64,000 nucleotides of DNA from Mojavia pulchra JT2-VF2 (GTDB lineage: Bacteria; Cyanobacteriota; Cyanobacteriia; Cyanobacteriales; Nostocaceae): contig JAHHHN010000019.1 of NCBI GenBank assembly GCA_019359325.1, positions 1 through 64,000 on the forward strand, in the 5' to 3' direction. Numbering within the stretch: position 1 is the stretch's first letter; each line of letters starts with the position of its first letter. The notes under the pieces are model-generated. The model had not been told where the DNA came from. It saw only the letters and a program-made list of their open reading frames with translations, and searched no databases. The position numbers were made by a program, and so were the translations under genes. Below are positions 55,556-64,000 of the stretch, piece by piece.

Positions 55556-58477
55556 TTACTTCGTCTCCATCCAATTTTCACCCGCACGCACATCCACTAT
55601 CAAAGGCACACTCAACTGCACAGCATTTTCCATCACAGATTTAATTTGTGGTTGTAATTCTTCCCACTCATCGGGCGGGACTTCAAATACTAATTCATCG
55701 TGAACTTGCAACAACAAACGCGCCTGATATTTAGATAAGACCTCATGCAATCTCACCATTGCAATTTTGATAATATCGGCGCTAGAACCTTGAATGGGTG
55801 CATTAGCAGCGGAGCGCAGTAAACCTGCATCATAAGCACCTAAATTCTTCAATTTACTTAGGTCAATATCTTCTGGTTTGCTACCTTTTAGTTTGCGTAA
55901 ACTGTTAATAGTAAAATCAAAATAACGGCGACGACCGAGAATAGTTTCTACATAACCTTGGGCGATCGCTTCTTTTTTCATCCGCTCTAAATATGCGAAT
56001 ACTTTCGCATAACGTTCGTTAAAGCGTTTAATAAATTCGTTAGCAACAGCTTTATCTATCCCAGTTGAACGCGAAAATCTTAGAGAACCCATTCCATAAA
56101 TCACACCAAAATTGATAGTTTTCGCCACCCTTCGTTCATCTGATGTGATATCTTCTTTCTCAAACACCAACCTTCCTGTCACTGTGTGAATATCTTCATT
56201 TTGCTGATAGGCTTGCACCAATATTGGCTCTTGACTCAAATGAGCTAAAATCCGCAACTCAATTTGCGAGTAATCAGCAGCCACCATTAACCAGGTTGGT
56301 TCTGGCAAAAATGCTTTCCGAATTTGGCGACTAAAAGCTGTACGAATGGGGATATTTTGTAAATTTGGATTAGAAGAAGATAATCTGCCAGTTGATGTCG
56401 CCGTTTGATTAAAATCAGTATGAACTCGCTGGGTATCTAGACGCACCAATGCTGGTAGAGCATCCACATAAGTAGACTTTAATTTAGATAGAGTACGGTA
56501 CTCAATGATGGCATCAACAAAACCAGTTTTATCAATTTCTTGGAGCTTTTCCAAAGTTGCTGCATCCGTAGAGTAACCTGTTTGAATTTTACGGGAATAT
56601 TTAGTACTTAATCCTAATTTTTCAAACAATATCTGGCTCAATTTTTTGGGAGAACCCAGGTTAAATTTTTCTCCAGCTATCTCAGTAGCTTTTTCCTCCA
56701 GCTTTGCTAAATCTATTTCCAATTGCTGCGAAAGTTCTTTTAAGTAAGCTGAATCAATGCGGACACCTGTATATTCCATTTCCGCTAAAACTTCTTCTAG
56801 CGGCTGTTCCACTTCCATCAATAGCTTATCCAAAACTGGAAACTTCTCCAGTTCCTCACGCAATTTTGCTACCAGTTGAAATGTGGCATAAACTTGCAAA
56901 CAACAGTAATCTGTTACAGCAGAGATATCTATATCAGCAATGGTTTTTCCCTTGGGAACTAAATCCACATAATTTTGCAGCGATAATCCTAAATATCGCA
57001 GTGCCAAATCACTCAAATTATGGCTAGTATCTGGATTCAGAACGTAACTCGCTAGCATCGGATCAAACACAACTCCCGCCAAGTTAATTCCTTGACAACG
57101 GAAAACTAAGCGGTCAAATTTTCCATTCTGAAATGTCTTAGGATAAGTGGCACTTTCAAGAATGGGGCGTAGTGCTGCTAGCGCCACATCTTTATTTAAA
57201 TTTTCCCCTGTTTTATGGCCAAGGGGAATATAAGCTGATTCCTCTGGTTCAGTTCCCCAACAGCAGCCAATTCCTACTAAATCAGCATCCCGTGGTTCTA
57301 AATCGCTAGTCTCTGTGTCCCAAGCAACAGGTATTTCTGGATTAGTAAATTGTTGCAACACTTTTACCAACTTAGTGAGTTTGGCTTCAGTATCAATAAT
57401 GCTTGGTTGAATTTGTGAAACAGGTTGCTGTTGTGCGGCTTGTGTGTCAGAAAAACTGAAAAATGAAAGGTCTGCGTCTTCAAATTCGGGTTCAGTATCA
57501 ACAGTTTCTGCTTTTGGTGCTGCTTCAATTTTGCCACCAAACTGTTGCTGAATTTCGTTAATTTTGCCTAAAAATTTATTTAATTCTAACTTTTCTAAAA
57601 TTGGTGTGAGAATGCTGGCATCAAACCCTGTTAATTTACAATCTTCTAAGTTAACTTCTAAAGGAACATCAAGAACTATACTTGCCAAGTAGCGAGATTT
57701 TTGCGCGTCTTCTCTACCTTCTGCCAGTTTTTTCTGAGTTGCTCCTTTAATATCGTTCAATGCGGTATAGATCTGTTCCAGAGAATTATGGGTATTGAGT
57801 AGCTGTACTGCTGTTTTTTCCCCAATTCCCTTGACTCCAGGAATATTATCAGATTTATCCCCACAAAGCGCTTTGAAATCAACAACTTGCGAAGGTAAGA
57901 TACCCAGTTTTTCTTTAACTTCTGCTACACCAAATTCGACAATGCTAGATGTAGAGCGCTTCCAGGCGTCTGGACTAAAATACAGAACAGTGATTTCTTT
58001 TTCTGGGTCGATTAGTTGAAATAAATCGCGATCGCCTGTGAGAATCTTCACTTTATACCCAGCGGCAGTTGCTCTTTGTGCTAAGGTTCCCAAAACATCA
58101 TCTGCCTCATAACCAGGAGCAGTAAAAATCGGCAGATTGAAGCCTTCTAGTAACTCGTGCAAATTTTTCAAGTCAGGAACAAAGTCTTCTGGCGTTCCTG
58201 GGCGATCGGCTTTGTAGGTATCGTCAGCTTCATGACGAAAAGTTGGCAAACCTAAATCAAAGGCTACCGCCATTGCTTGTGGCTGTTGTGTTGCCATTAC
58301 CTCTAGCAGCGACTTAAGAAAGCCAAAACATACACTAGTAGGAATCCCTGCTTTGGTACGTAGTCCGCCATCTCGTCCTTTGGCAAAAGCAAAGTATGAA
58401 CGAAAGGCCAGCGAGTGCCCATCTACGAGGATGAACGTGGGGCGTGTTGCGGTTGTAGAAGAGGAAGTTTGAGACAT
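55556..58477 (-). CDS. polA: DNA polymerase I
   Basis: A 973-residue Pol I with all three activities apparent. The 5' nuclease (FILVDGHSLAFRSYFAFA, EADDVLGTLA, GDRDLFQL, GDKSDNIPGVKGIGEKTA) is at the N-terminus. The 3'-5' exonuclease keeps its acidic residues (VAWDTETSDLEPRDADLVGI). The polymerase carries motif A DYSQIELRILAH, motif B RRVAKTINFGVIYGMG and motif C LLQVHDELVFEV. It serves in Okazaki-fragment maturation and repair. A Gln/Pro-rich linker lies between the nuclease and exonuclease parts. It is convergent with the GHL10 gene. Confidence 0.97.
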   Translation of the reverse strand: MSQTSSSTTATRPTFILVDGHSLAFRSYFAFAKGRDGGLRTKAGIPTSVCFGFLKSLLEVMATQQPQAMAVAFDLGLPTFRHEADDTYKADRPGTPEDFVPDLKNLHELLEGFNLPIFTAPGYEADDVLGTLAQRATAAGYKVKILTGDRDLFQLIDPEKEITVLYFSPDAWKRSTSSIVEFGVAEVKEKLGILPSQVVDFKALCGDKSDNIPGVKGIGEKTAVQLLNTHNSLEQIYTALNDIKGATQKKLAEGREDAQKSRYLASIVLDVPLEVNLEDCKLTGFDASILTPILEKLELNKFLGKINEIQQQFGGKIEAAPKAETVDTEPEFEDADLSFFSFSDTQAAQQQPVSQIQPSIIDTEAKLTKLVKVLQQFTNPEIPVAWDTETSDLEPRDADLVGIGCCWGTEPEESAYIPLGHKTGENLNKDVALAALRPILESATYPKTFQNGKFDRLVFRCQGINLAGVVFDPMLASYVLNPDTSHNLSDLALRYLGLSLQNYVDLVPKGKTIADIDISAVTDYCCLQVYATFQLVAKLREELEKFPVLDKLLMEVEQPLEEVLAEMEYTGVRIDSAYLKELSQQLEIDLAKLEEKATEIAGEKFNLGSPKKLSQILFEKLGLSTKYSRKIQTGYSTDAATLEKLQEIDKTGFVDAIIEYRTLSKLKSTYVDALPALVRLDTQRVHTDFNQTATSTGRLSSSNPNLQNIPIRTAFSRQIRKAFLPEPTWLMVAADYSQIELRILAHLSQEPILVQAYQQNEDIHTVTGRLVFEKEDITSDERRVAKTINFGVIYGMGSLRFSRSTGIDKAVANEFIKRFNERYAKVFAYLERMKKEAIAQGYVETILGRRRYFDFTINSLRKLKGSKPEDIDLSKLKNLGAYDAGLLRSAANAPIQGSSADIIKIAMVRLHEVLSKYQARLLLQVHDELVFEVPPDEWEELQPQIKSVMENAVQLSVPLIVDVRAGENWMETK

Positions 58478-58975
58478 AGCCTTATTTTAGCCAGAAGCTT
58501 ACATCCTGGTACTCCGGTACTAGGTACGATTTCTGCTGGGGTTTGATAATGGTGATGCAGTTTCAGCATATCAATTGCTCTTGCACTTCACAGAACGATT
58601 CAACCCTGTGGAACAAATTCGGGCACAATCTCCGTAAAAACTATGAGAGACCACTGAAAATTCAGTGCGGATTTAAAAACTAGTACTACTACCACATAAT
58701 TAAAAATTTAAAAAACTAAAACCTTTTGTTGTAAACTTTCAAATTTTTGTAGGAGAGCCAGTTTATTGCTGCACCTAATTTCTAGTTATCAATAACAAAT
58801 TTCCGCTTCTTTAACTTAACTTGGAATGGTCAATTTCAAATTTAGTATTTTTAAATCCGCTTCATTATCAAAAATTCATACAAATTTAAGTATATTTAGC
58901 AAGCCTAGAAGCAAAAGTTTAGAGTTAGAAATAAATGAGGAATCTAGCAATCATCTTTTCAGAAAATATTATTCT
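58478..58975. other. Divergent intergenic region between polA and the PEP-CTERM-like gene
   Basis: About 500 bp, AT-rich in its right half. A CCTGGTACTCCGGTACTAGG imperfect dyad lies near 58505-58525. An in-frame extension of the downstream gene back to 58826 is open but has no ribosome-binding site and would precede the signal peptide, so it is treated as non-coding. Confidence 0.45.
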
Positions 58976-59674
58976 ATGAATTCCAAAATTTTTAATGCTT
59001 TAGCTGCTGCTACGACCTTAGCAGGTATTGTCACTACAACTGGAGCAGCTAATGCAGCTTCTCTGTCATTTTCTACTTCTACAGGTTTTGCACGTACAGA
59101 TTATGAAACAAATCTTAGTGTTAAACAATTTAATTCATCTCTAGGTGAGCTTCAAAGTGTCACAATAAAATATCAAGCCGATCTGAAAGCAGATGGACAA
59201 CTAACAAATACAGGGCCAAACTCTAGCAAGACAACAATTATTCTTGGTGGTGAAACTTATGGTACTAACCTCAGCTTAAATCTCAAGGATGAGTTTAATA
59301 TCGATCTCAGTCCCACAAAAACCTCTAATTTCACAATTGCTGGCTTTTCTACAATCTCAATTCCAGAACAGATAACCACAGGCTCAACTACTAAGACTTT
59401 AACTAAAGGTCTGGATAATTTGAATCCTTTCATCGGTAATGCAAATTTAGACTTTTTGTTCACAGCAATAGCTCGCTCAGTGGTGATAGGGCCGGGTAAC
59501 GTATCATCTCAAATCAATACATTTGCTCAAGGATCGCTCGAAGTTACATATAATTACAACGAACTACCTCAGCCAATACCTGAATCATCTCCGATACTTG
59601 GGATTGGTCTAATTGCAGGGCTGGGTTTACTAACACAAAGCAAAAAAAGTCGGCACAAAGTTTCTAACCTATAG
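58976..59674 (+). CDS. PEP-CTERM-like exported protein
   Basis: About 232 residues: a signal peptide (NALAAATTLAGIVTTTGAANAA), a beta-rich Ser/Thr domain (SATIKYQADL-type strands, TIILGGETYGTNLSLN) and a C-terminal Pro-containing hydrophobic-basic tail (PIPESSPILGIGLIAGLGLLTQSKKSRHK) that resembles PEP-CTERM sorting signals. The longer frame from 58826 would put the signal peptide internally, so the ATG at 58976 is used. Function unknown; secretion or anchoring by an exosortase is inferred. Confidence 0.72.
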   Translation: MNSKIFNALAAATTLAGIVTTTGAANAASLSFSTSTGFARTDYETNLSVKQFNSSLGELQSVTIKYQADLKADGQLTNTGPNSSKTTIILGGETYGTNLSLNLKDEFNIDLSPTKTSNFTIAGFSTISIPEQITTGSTTKTLTKGLDNLNPFIGNANLDFLFTAIARSVVIGPGNVSSQINTFAQGSLEVTYNYNELPQPIPESSPILGIGLIAGLGLLTQSKKSRHKVSNL

Positions 59675-59828
59675 GCTTTATAGAATGGGTAAATTTCTTT
59701 GTATTTGCCAATAAACTTGCTTGTGCAATGGTAACTTTCAAGTATAAGTCTCAGTTGCCAACTCATTTTTAAACTGGTAGTAATTTACCAGTTTTTGATG
59801 ATTATTTTAAGATTTCCTCTATGAATAT

Positions 59829-59862
59829 AAGCCTGGATTCAATTAAAATCCGGGCTTTTTGC
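59829..59862 (+). terminator. Rho-independent terminator
   Basis: A stem AAGCCTGGATT / AATCCGGGCTT (one mismatch pair in the middle) with a TTTTT run, downstream of the PEP-CTERM-like gene. The remainder of the 59675-60071 spacer shows nothing else of note. Confidence 0.78.
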
Positions 59863-60071
59863 GTAAATGTAGATGTTTTATTAAAAAAAACTAATGAATA
59901 AAGAATGTTAATTAATAACGAATAGATTCTATCCATTATAGTATTTTTTGGAATTAGCTAGGCTCATCAATATTATTCATAAAATCAATCTACTTTGTCT
60001 GAATTACCTCCCAATATTGCCTAGAGCCTGTTACCCTCTTACTGGGAGTTCAAACATCCTTTTAGGATTTT

Positions 60072-60947
60072 ATGCACACAGCATCTGCTACTCATTTGGC
60101 ATCCATTAACAATCAGGCTATGGCTACAGAAGGTATTAAACTATTGGTTTTAGATATAGATGGCACAATTTCTGGACAGTCAAACACTATAAGCACACCT
60201 GTAAAGCAAGCGATCACAGCAGCACAAGCACGAGGAATTCAAGTAGCGATCGCCACCGGTCGGATGTATCGCTCTGCTTTGCGCTTTCACCAAGAAATTA
60301 GCTCTGTCTTACCATTAGCAGCCTATCAAGGAGCCTGGATTCAAGACCCAGCCACCCAGAAAATTCATCGCCATTTAGCTGTTTCTAGAGAAGTTGCACA
60401 TCAGCTACTAGATTATTTTGAACAACCTCAGTTGCGATCACTCCTCTCTGTCCATTTCTACATTAATGACCAGCTTTACGTGCGAGAGTTAACTAGAGAA
60501 ACTCAAATTTATGCGGAACGTTCTGGTATTACTGCGATTCCCGTAGGTGATTTACGTCGCGTTTTAACTAATGAACCAACAAAAGTTTTGGCCTTGTGTG
60601 ATGACACAGATGTAATCGACAACTTATTAGGCAATTTGCGTCGCCAATATACACCTGCTGAACTTTATCTCACAACATCTGTTGCTACATTCTTTGAAGC
60701 AACTAACGCCTCTGTCAACAAAGGAACTGCTGTGCGTTACTTAGCTGAAGAATTACTGGGATTACAAAGAGCCAACGTCATGACTATTGGCGATAATTTC
60801 AATGATTTAGAAATGCTAGAGTACGCTGGCATTGGTGTAGCCATGGGCAATGCACCAGATGCAGTACAAGCGATCGCTCAATGGGTAGCTCCTACTGTAG
60901 AGGAAGATGGAGCCGCAGTAGCAATTGAAAAATTTTTAATATCTTAA
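60072..60947 (+). CDS. Cof-type HAD phosphatase
   Basis: A 291-residue HAD hydrolase of the Cof/YidA group: motif I LLVLDIDGTISG, motif II ATGRMYRSA, a C2-type cap and motif IV TIGDNFNDLEMLEYAG. Members dephosphorylate small phosphorylated metabolites; the substrate here is unknown. The ATG at 60072 is preceded by TTTTAGGATTTT (AGGA ribosome-binding sequence); an ATG at residue 17 would also give a full domain. Confidence 0.9.
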   Translation: MHTASATHLASINNQAMATEGIKLLVLDIDGTISGQSNTISTPVKQAITAAQARGIQVAIATGRMYRSALRFHQEISSVLPLAAYQGAWIQDPATQKIHRHLAVSREVAHQLLDYFEQPQLRSLLSVHFYINDQLYVRELTRETQIYAERSGITAIPVGDLRRVLTNEPTKVLALCDDTDVIDNLLGNLRRQYTPAELYLTTSVATFFEATNASVNKGTAVRYLAEELLGLQRANVMTIGDNFNDLEMLEYAGIGVAMGNAPDAVQAIAQWVAPTVEEDGAAVAIEKFLIS

Positions 60948-61560
60948 AAGCACTCTTGCAAACCAGCCTTTTATAAAATCAGAAAGGACACCGACGACTG
61001 GCCGTGTTTCGTCTCGGTGCCCTTGCTGGTTCGCTCCTCACACACCTGCTAATATAGCCGATGTGATTAATCGAGTCAATAGTTGTGATAAAAAGTTCTA
61101 TTTTTTCCTCAGAAGCTTTACTGTCGAATGACACGTACCTAAATAGCAAAATTACGTAGGTATTTGTTTTTTAAAATTAAATCCTAAAATAAGGATTTTT
61201 TCTGACTTTTGGGAGAAGTCAATAAAACTTCCTACCTCTAAAGATATTTATTGGCTCTTGAGTTGAGTAATAACACCCTAACTGAATTCTTGAAACTGCT
61301 TTGATTAAAAAAGTGTTTAATTAAAGAGTTACAAATTTTACTATTAGAATATTTATGAACAAAGAACCAAGCTAGTAACCTGATAATATATGCTAGTTTG
61401 GGCTGATAAGGCACAGAGGAGACAATTTCTCTCTTTAGTTAGATGTGAAATGAGCAATTAATTAATGGCAAAACCTCAAATAAATATTTCAATTCAATCC
61501 ACATGTATCTACAAATTATCGAATTTATCTTGGATTCAACAAGATACGACACTACTAAGT
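60948..61560. other. Intergenic region with possible terminator
   Basis: 613 bp between convergent genes. Near 60987-61022 lies an imperfect hairpin GGACACCGACGA / TCGTCTCGGTGCCC that could terminate the HAD gene. The rest is AT-rich. A minus-strand frame at 61439-61699 overlaps the ArgRS-like gene out of frame and is not supported. Confidence 0.4.
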
Positions 61561-62541
61561 TTATAACTCTAAGGGCGCAAATACGCCCAGTTTTTCTTCT
61601 AGCAACAATCGGAACATCCTCTGAGTAACCATTATCAATCCTAGTCTGGCTTGAGCTAACTCTAGTGAGGTAATTTTCACCTCGCCCCAAATACGGCAAT
61701 TACACCAGAAGCTCTCAAAAGCTTGACTTAAATCTAGTGCTGCTTTTTGCCAGTTAACTGAACTGGCAAAAGTATGGCAGTGCAAGTCGTCTACTACTTG
61801 CACTAAGTCGCTAATCAGATGCCTCTCTGCTGGATGATTGAGGCTAAGTTGGTGCTCACAATTGAGCCAAGGTATGGGATTGGGGAAGATTAAACTCCAA
61901 AAAGCTGGCACCAATGCTCCAAGAAGTGGTTTTTGCTGCTCAAAGTTCTCGCTTGTATTAGGAAATCCTTTGCTCAGTTGAATTAATCCTTCTCGGTCAG
62001 CCAAACGCAGTAGCGAGCAGCAGCGTGCATGGGCGTATTGAACAATAAACAAGCTAGAAGGATTTTCAGTTTTGGATTGGGGATTGTGAATTTTGGTTTC
62101 TCTTGTGCTAATTGCGCCTTCTTCCCCTAAGTTACCAACAGCGAGATTTTGTAACCAAGCCGCTAAGATTGGGTGCGTCAATTCCAAATGAATCCAACCA
62201 GGGGGAACAATTTGAACAGTGAAAACGTCTTCACAGGTCGCCGATAAATCAGAGGCGATCGCACTGGCAATCTTCACAGCTTCTTGATTCTGAGATTTTG
62301 CTAACTGCTGGGCTATACCTGTAATATACAAAATCCTTCTCTTGTCTCTACCTTTATATAGAGGCAATTCTTTATATTTTATGCATTGAATTTCCTGTTT
62401 TTTAGTATAAATACTTATAACATTTAATAAATGACTATATATTAACTGTTTAATTGCTGTATAATTACTAACTAGTAGCTTATTATGCACGTAGTTACTA
62501 GTAAATAAACTTTCATTCCAGATACCTTGATGATCTGTCAT
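61561..62541 (-). CDS. ArgRS-like protein with DALR anticodon-binding domain and no catalytic core
   Basis: A 326-residue protein. The middle and C-terminal part look like the end of arginyl-tRNA synthetase: FIVQYAHARCCSLLRLADREG, then NHPAERHLISDL and a DALR-type helical tail (NCRIWGEVKITSLELAQARLGLIMVTQRMFRLLLEEKLGV). The Rossmann catalytic core with HIGH and KMSKS is absent. The first ~150 residues resemble the N-terminal additional domain of ArgRS. It could bind tRNA or act in tRNA modification (inference). It may have arisen by duplication of argS with loss of the catalytic part. Confidence 0.78.
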   Translation of the reverse strand: MTDHQGIWNESLFTSNYVHNKLLVSNYTAIKQLIYSHLLNVISIYTKKQEIQCIKYKELPLYKGRDKRRILYITGIAQQLAKSQNQEAVKIASAIASDLSATCEDVFTVQIVPPGWIHLELTHPILAAWLQNLAVGNLGEEGAISTRETKIHNPQSKTENPSSLFIVQYAHARCCSLLRLADREGLIQLSKGFPNTSENFEQQKPLLGALVPAFWSLIFPNPIPWLNCEHQLSLNHPAERHLISDLVQVVDDLHCHTFASSVNWQKAALDLSQAFESFWCNCRIWGEVKITSLELAQARLGLIMVTQRMFRLLLEEKLGVFAPLEL

Positions 62542-62762
62542 CTATCCAAAGTCATAAGTTTAATCTAGATAAAGAAAAATGAGAGTAGGATAAAATTTGA
62601 TGAATATTGTATGAATAGTGGGTAAACTTTACTACCATCATTGTACAGTAAGAAGTATAACAAAAAGAGTAGAGAGCAAATTGCCTTCTACGCTTTGGAT
62701 GGCTGGCGCTTTTAGGCGTTAAGTCTACCTCGCCAACACAAAGACACTCCTTGCACCTTTTT

Positions 62763-63521
62763 ATGACGTCTTTGTCTTCAGCCGAACGCTCTTTGTTACC
62801 TATGCAATCTCCATCCTCCTTTTCAGAGGCATCACGCCCTTTTTTGACTTGGCAACGAATTCTTGATTGGGCTCAAGAACACTACCGCTGCCGCACCTTC
62901 AGCAAAGATGAGCGCATTCCAGCTCGACCTGGATTGCTATATTTGGTGCAAAGGGGTGCGATTCGTATGGTAGGAACCGCCCAGGTTAGCGCCACTGCCA
63001 GTCAGTTAACGTCTCGTCGAATTAATAGAACCCCAGAAGAAGCCTTCTTGGGTTTTGTCGGAGCGGGACAACCGTTTGAAATTGTTGCTCAGTCACCGTT
63101 CACGCTCCAAGCCTACGCTCATGTTGACCAAACTGCTGTGCTGTGGATGTACTGGCATGATTTAGATAACTGGCCTCACTTCCGTCGGGAAGTCATGGAT
63201 GCCTTTAGGTACCAGCATCAGCGCAAGTTGCTGTGGCTGAGTGCTTTGGGACAACGGCGCACCATTGATCGGCTCTTAGGATTCCTTACATTGTTGATTG
63301 AGGAATATGGGGAGCCTGCAATGAGCGACACCGACCCTGATGTGATTCGCGGTTATTGTTTGCCTTTCCCCCTCACTCACGCCCAAATTGGCAGTGCGAT
63401 CGGTTCGACTCGTGTCACCGTTACTCGCTTGATGGGCAAGTTGCGTCAACGTGGTTTAATCCTCACCCAAGGGGATAATCTCATTTGCTTACCAGCAGAG
63501 TCGATTAATAGAGCCAGCTAA
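62763..63521 (+). CDS. Crp-family transcriptional regulator, atypical
   Basis: About 252 residues with a divergent sensor roll (LLYLVQRGAIRMVGT, EAFLGFVGAGQPFEIVAQSPFTLQAYAHV) that lacks the cyclic-nucleotide cassette. A dimerisation helix and a winged helix (FPLTHAQIGSAIGSTRVTVTRLMGKLRQRG) follow, with GLILTQGDNLICL at the end. It is one of three Crp-family regulators in the window and probably senses something other than cAMP. Start: ATG at 62763; a TTG at 62751 also exists. It is convergent with a phosphate-binding-protein-like gene 32 bp away. Confidence 0.83.
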   Translation: MTSLSSAERSLLPMQSPSSFSEASRPFLTWQRILDWAQEHYRCRTFSKDERIPARPGLLYLVQRGAIRMVGTAQVSATASQLTSRRINRTPEEAFLGFVGAGQPFEIVAQSPFTLQAYAHVDQTAVLWMYWHDLDNWPHFRREVMDAFRYQHQRKLLWLSALGQRRTIDRLLGFLTLLIEEYGEPAMSDTDPDVIRGYCLPFPLTHAQIGSAIGSTRVTVTRLMGKLRQRGLILTQGDNLICLPAESINRAS

Positions 63522-63553
63522 AACGCTTCAGAATCTACCATCACTAGCAGGTG

Positions 63554-64000
63554 TCAGCGAATTTTGACGAACCCAGCCTGGGTAATCAGTTCCTGCCCCT
63601 GCTCAGTCAAAAGTAATTTGGCATAAGCAACCCCTGCTTGCTCCTCAATTTGGCCAGTTTCTTTGACTACGACAAACAGATTGCGAGTAATCGGGTATTT
63701 ACCCGATTGAAAAGCCTCAATATTCAACTTGTTTCGTTTCCCAGGACATTCAGAAGGCAAGACAAATGGTTCTTGGTAGGGAGCAATATATTGCCCTTGC
63801 GTTCGTCCCAAAGGCAAAGGTTTTATTGAGCATTGAGGAACCACTTCTGGGGCAGAAGCGTAATAGATAGCACCAGGACTACCAGCCAACTTTTGTAAGG
63901 CTTGGGTGGTTGTAGAGACAAACTCTACTTGAGATCCGAATGGTTGACCACCCAAAATGTCTTGCACAAAAAGTTCTACTGTGCCGCCATCGGTGATACG
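63554..64000 (-). CDS. Phosphate-binding (PstS-like) protein, C-terminal part, incomplete
   Basis: The C-terminal ~148 residues of a substrate-binding protein on the minus strand; the frame stays open to the window edge (GlyGly-Thr-Val-Glu-Leu-Phe before the apparent start at 63967), so the true start lies outside. It has VEFVSTTTQALQKLAGSPGAIYYASAPEVVP, KYPITRNLFVVVKETGQ and a typical end AYAKLLLTEQGQELITQAGFVKI. These resemble PstS-type phosphate-binding proteins. Ligand not proven. Confidence 0.75.
   Translation of the reverse strand, partial: RITDGGTVELFVQDILGGQPFGSQVEFVSTTTQALQKLAGSPGAIYYASAPEVVPQCSIKPLPLGRTQGQYIAPYQEPFVLPSECPGKRNKLNIEAFQSGKYPITRNLFVVVKETGQIEEQAGVAYAKLLLTEQGQELITQAGFVKIR

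Noticed and set aside
61439-61699. 86-residue minus-strand frame near the ArgRS-like gene
   Set aside because: Partly overlaps the ArgRS-like gene in another frame and has no motif.

Overview
The window is chromosomal DNA of a filamentous, probably heterocyst-forming cyanobacterium of the Nostoc/Anabaena/Tolypothrix type. The evidence is the very frequent GCGATCGC (HIP1) octamer, short tandem heptamers (CCCCAAT), AT-rich spacers with degenerate intergenic repeats, and cyanobacterial lineage genes: psb27, an SLH-domain porin, a sphR-sphS-phoU phosphate set, sucrose-phosphate phosphatase, a DUF2499/DUF3593 pair, DUF2232, DUF3318, cofH, and the cyanobacterial form of cobT. No rRNA, tRNA or CRISPR array was seen.

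Layout. 1-7.6 kb: a CCCCAAT repeat, a thioredoxin-fold protein, murE, two convergent and complementarily degenerate sensor kinases, an amino-acid-binding protein, a 42-bp tandem repeat and a gene remnant. 7.6-14.5 kb (minus): an spp-ruvA-bioF operon and a giant Hsp70/actin-fold protein. 15-18.3 kb: a Crp regulator, a DUF2232 membrane protein and cobT in one run. 19-26.8 kb: a TAT lipoprotein binding protein, a MITE-like repeat, a methyltransferase/LysR divergent pair with a clear operator, a Uma2 nuclease and a large U32 protease-family protein. 26.8-31 kb is accessory. It holds a DUF1778/GNAT toxin-antitoxin pair bracketed by ~100-bp direct repeats, an OLD-like ATPase plus DUF3226 TOPRIM-like pair (PARIS-like defence candidate), a hicA broken by a nonsense codon next to an intact hicB, and a second Uma2 gene.

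31-40.6 kb is mostly housekeeping: an aldo/keto reductase with ferredoxin-like tail, a bifunctional nuclease, ribE, an M23 peptidase, birA, pgeF, an aspartic protease, csaB, DUF2499/DUF3593 and hisA. 40.6-42.2 kb is a long spacer with two small ORFs, strong terminators and a second MITE copy. 42.2-45.1 kb carries the phosphate-sensing set sphR-sphS-phoU. 46-51 kb carries a Crp-like regulator, an SLH porin, small conserved proteins and a GT39-like membrane glycosyltransferase. 51.9-58.5 kb carries cofH, psb27, a GHL10 glycosidase-like protein and polA. 58.8-64 kb carries a PEP-CTERM-like exported protein, a Cof-type HAD phosphatase, an ArgRS-like protein with no catalytic domain, another atypical Crp regulator, and the end of a phosphate-binding-protein-like gene that runs off the window.

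The strongest candidates for something undescribed are the complementary kinase pair (one lacks the phospho-acceptor His, the neighbour lacks the ATP-binding G boxes) and the split ATPase/TOPRIM operon next to a toxin-antitoxin module flanked by direct repeats. All family assignments were made by reading the sequence; no database search was run.
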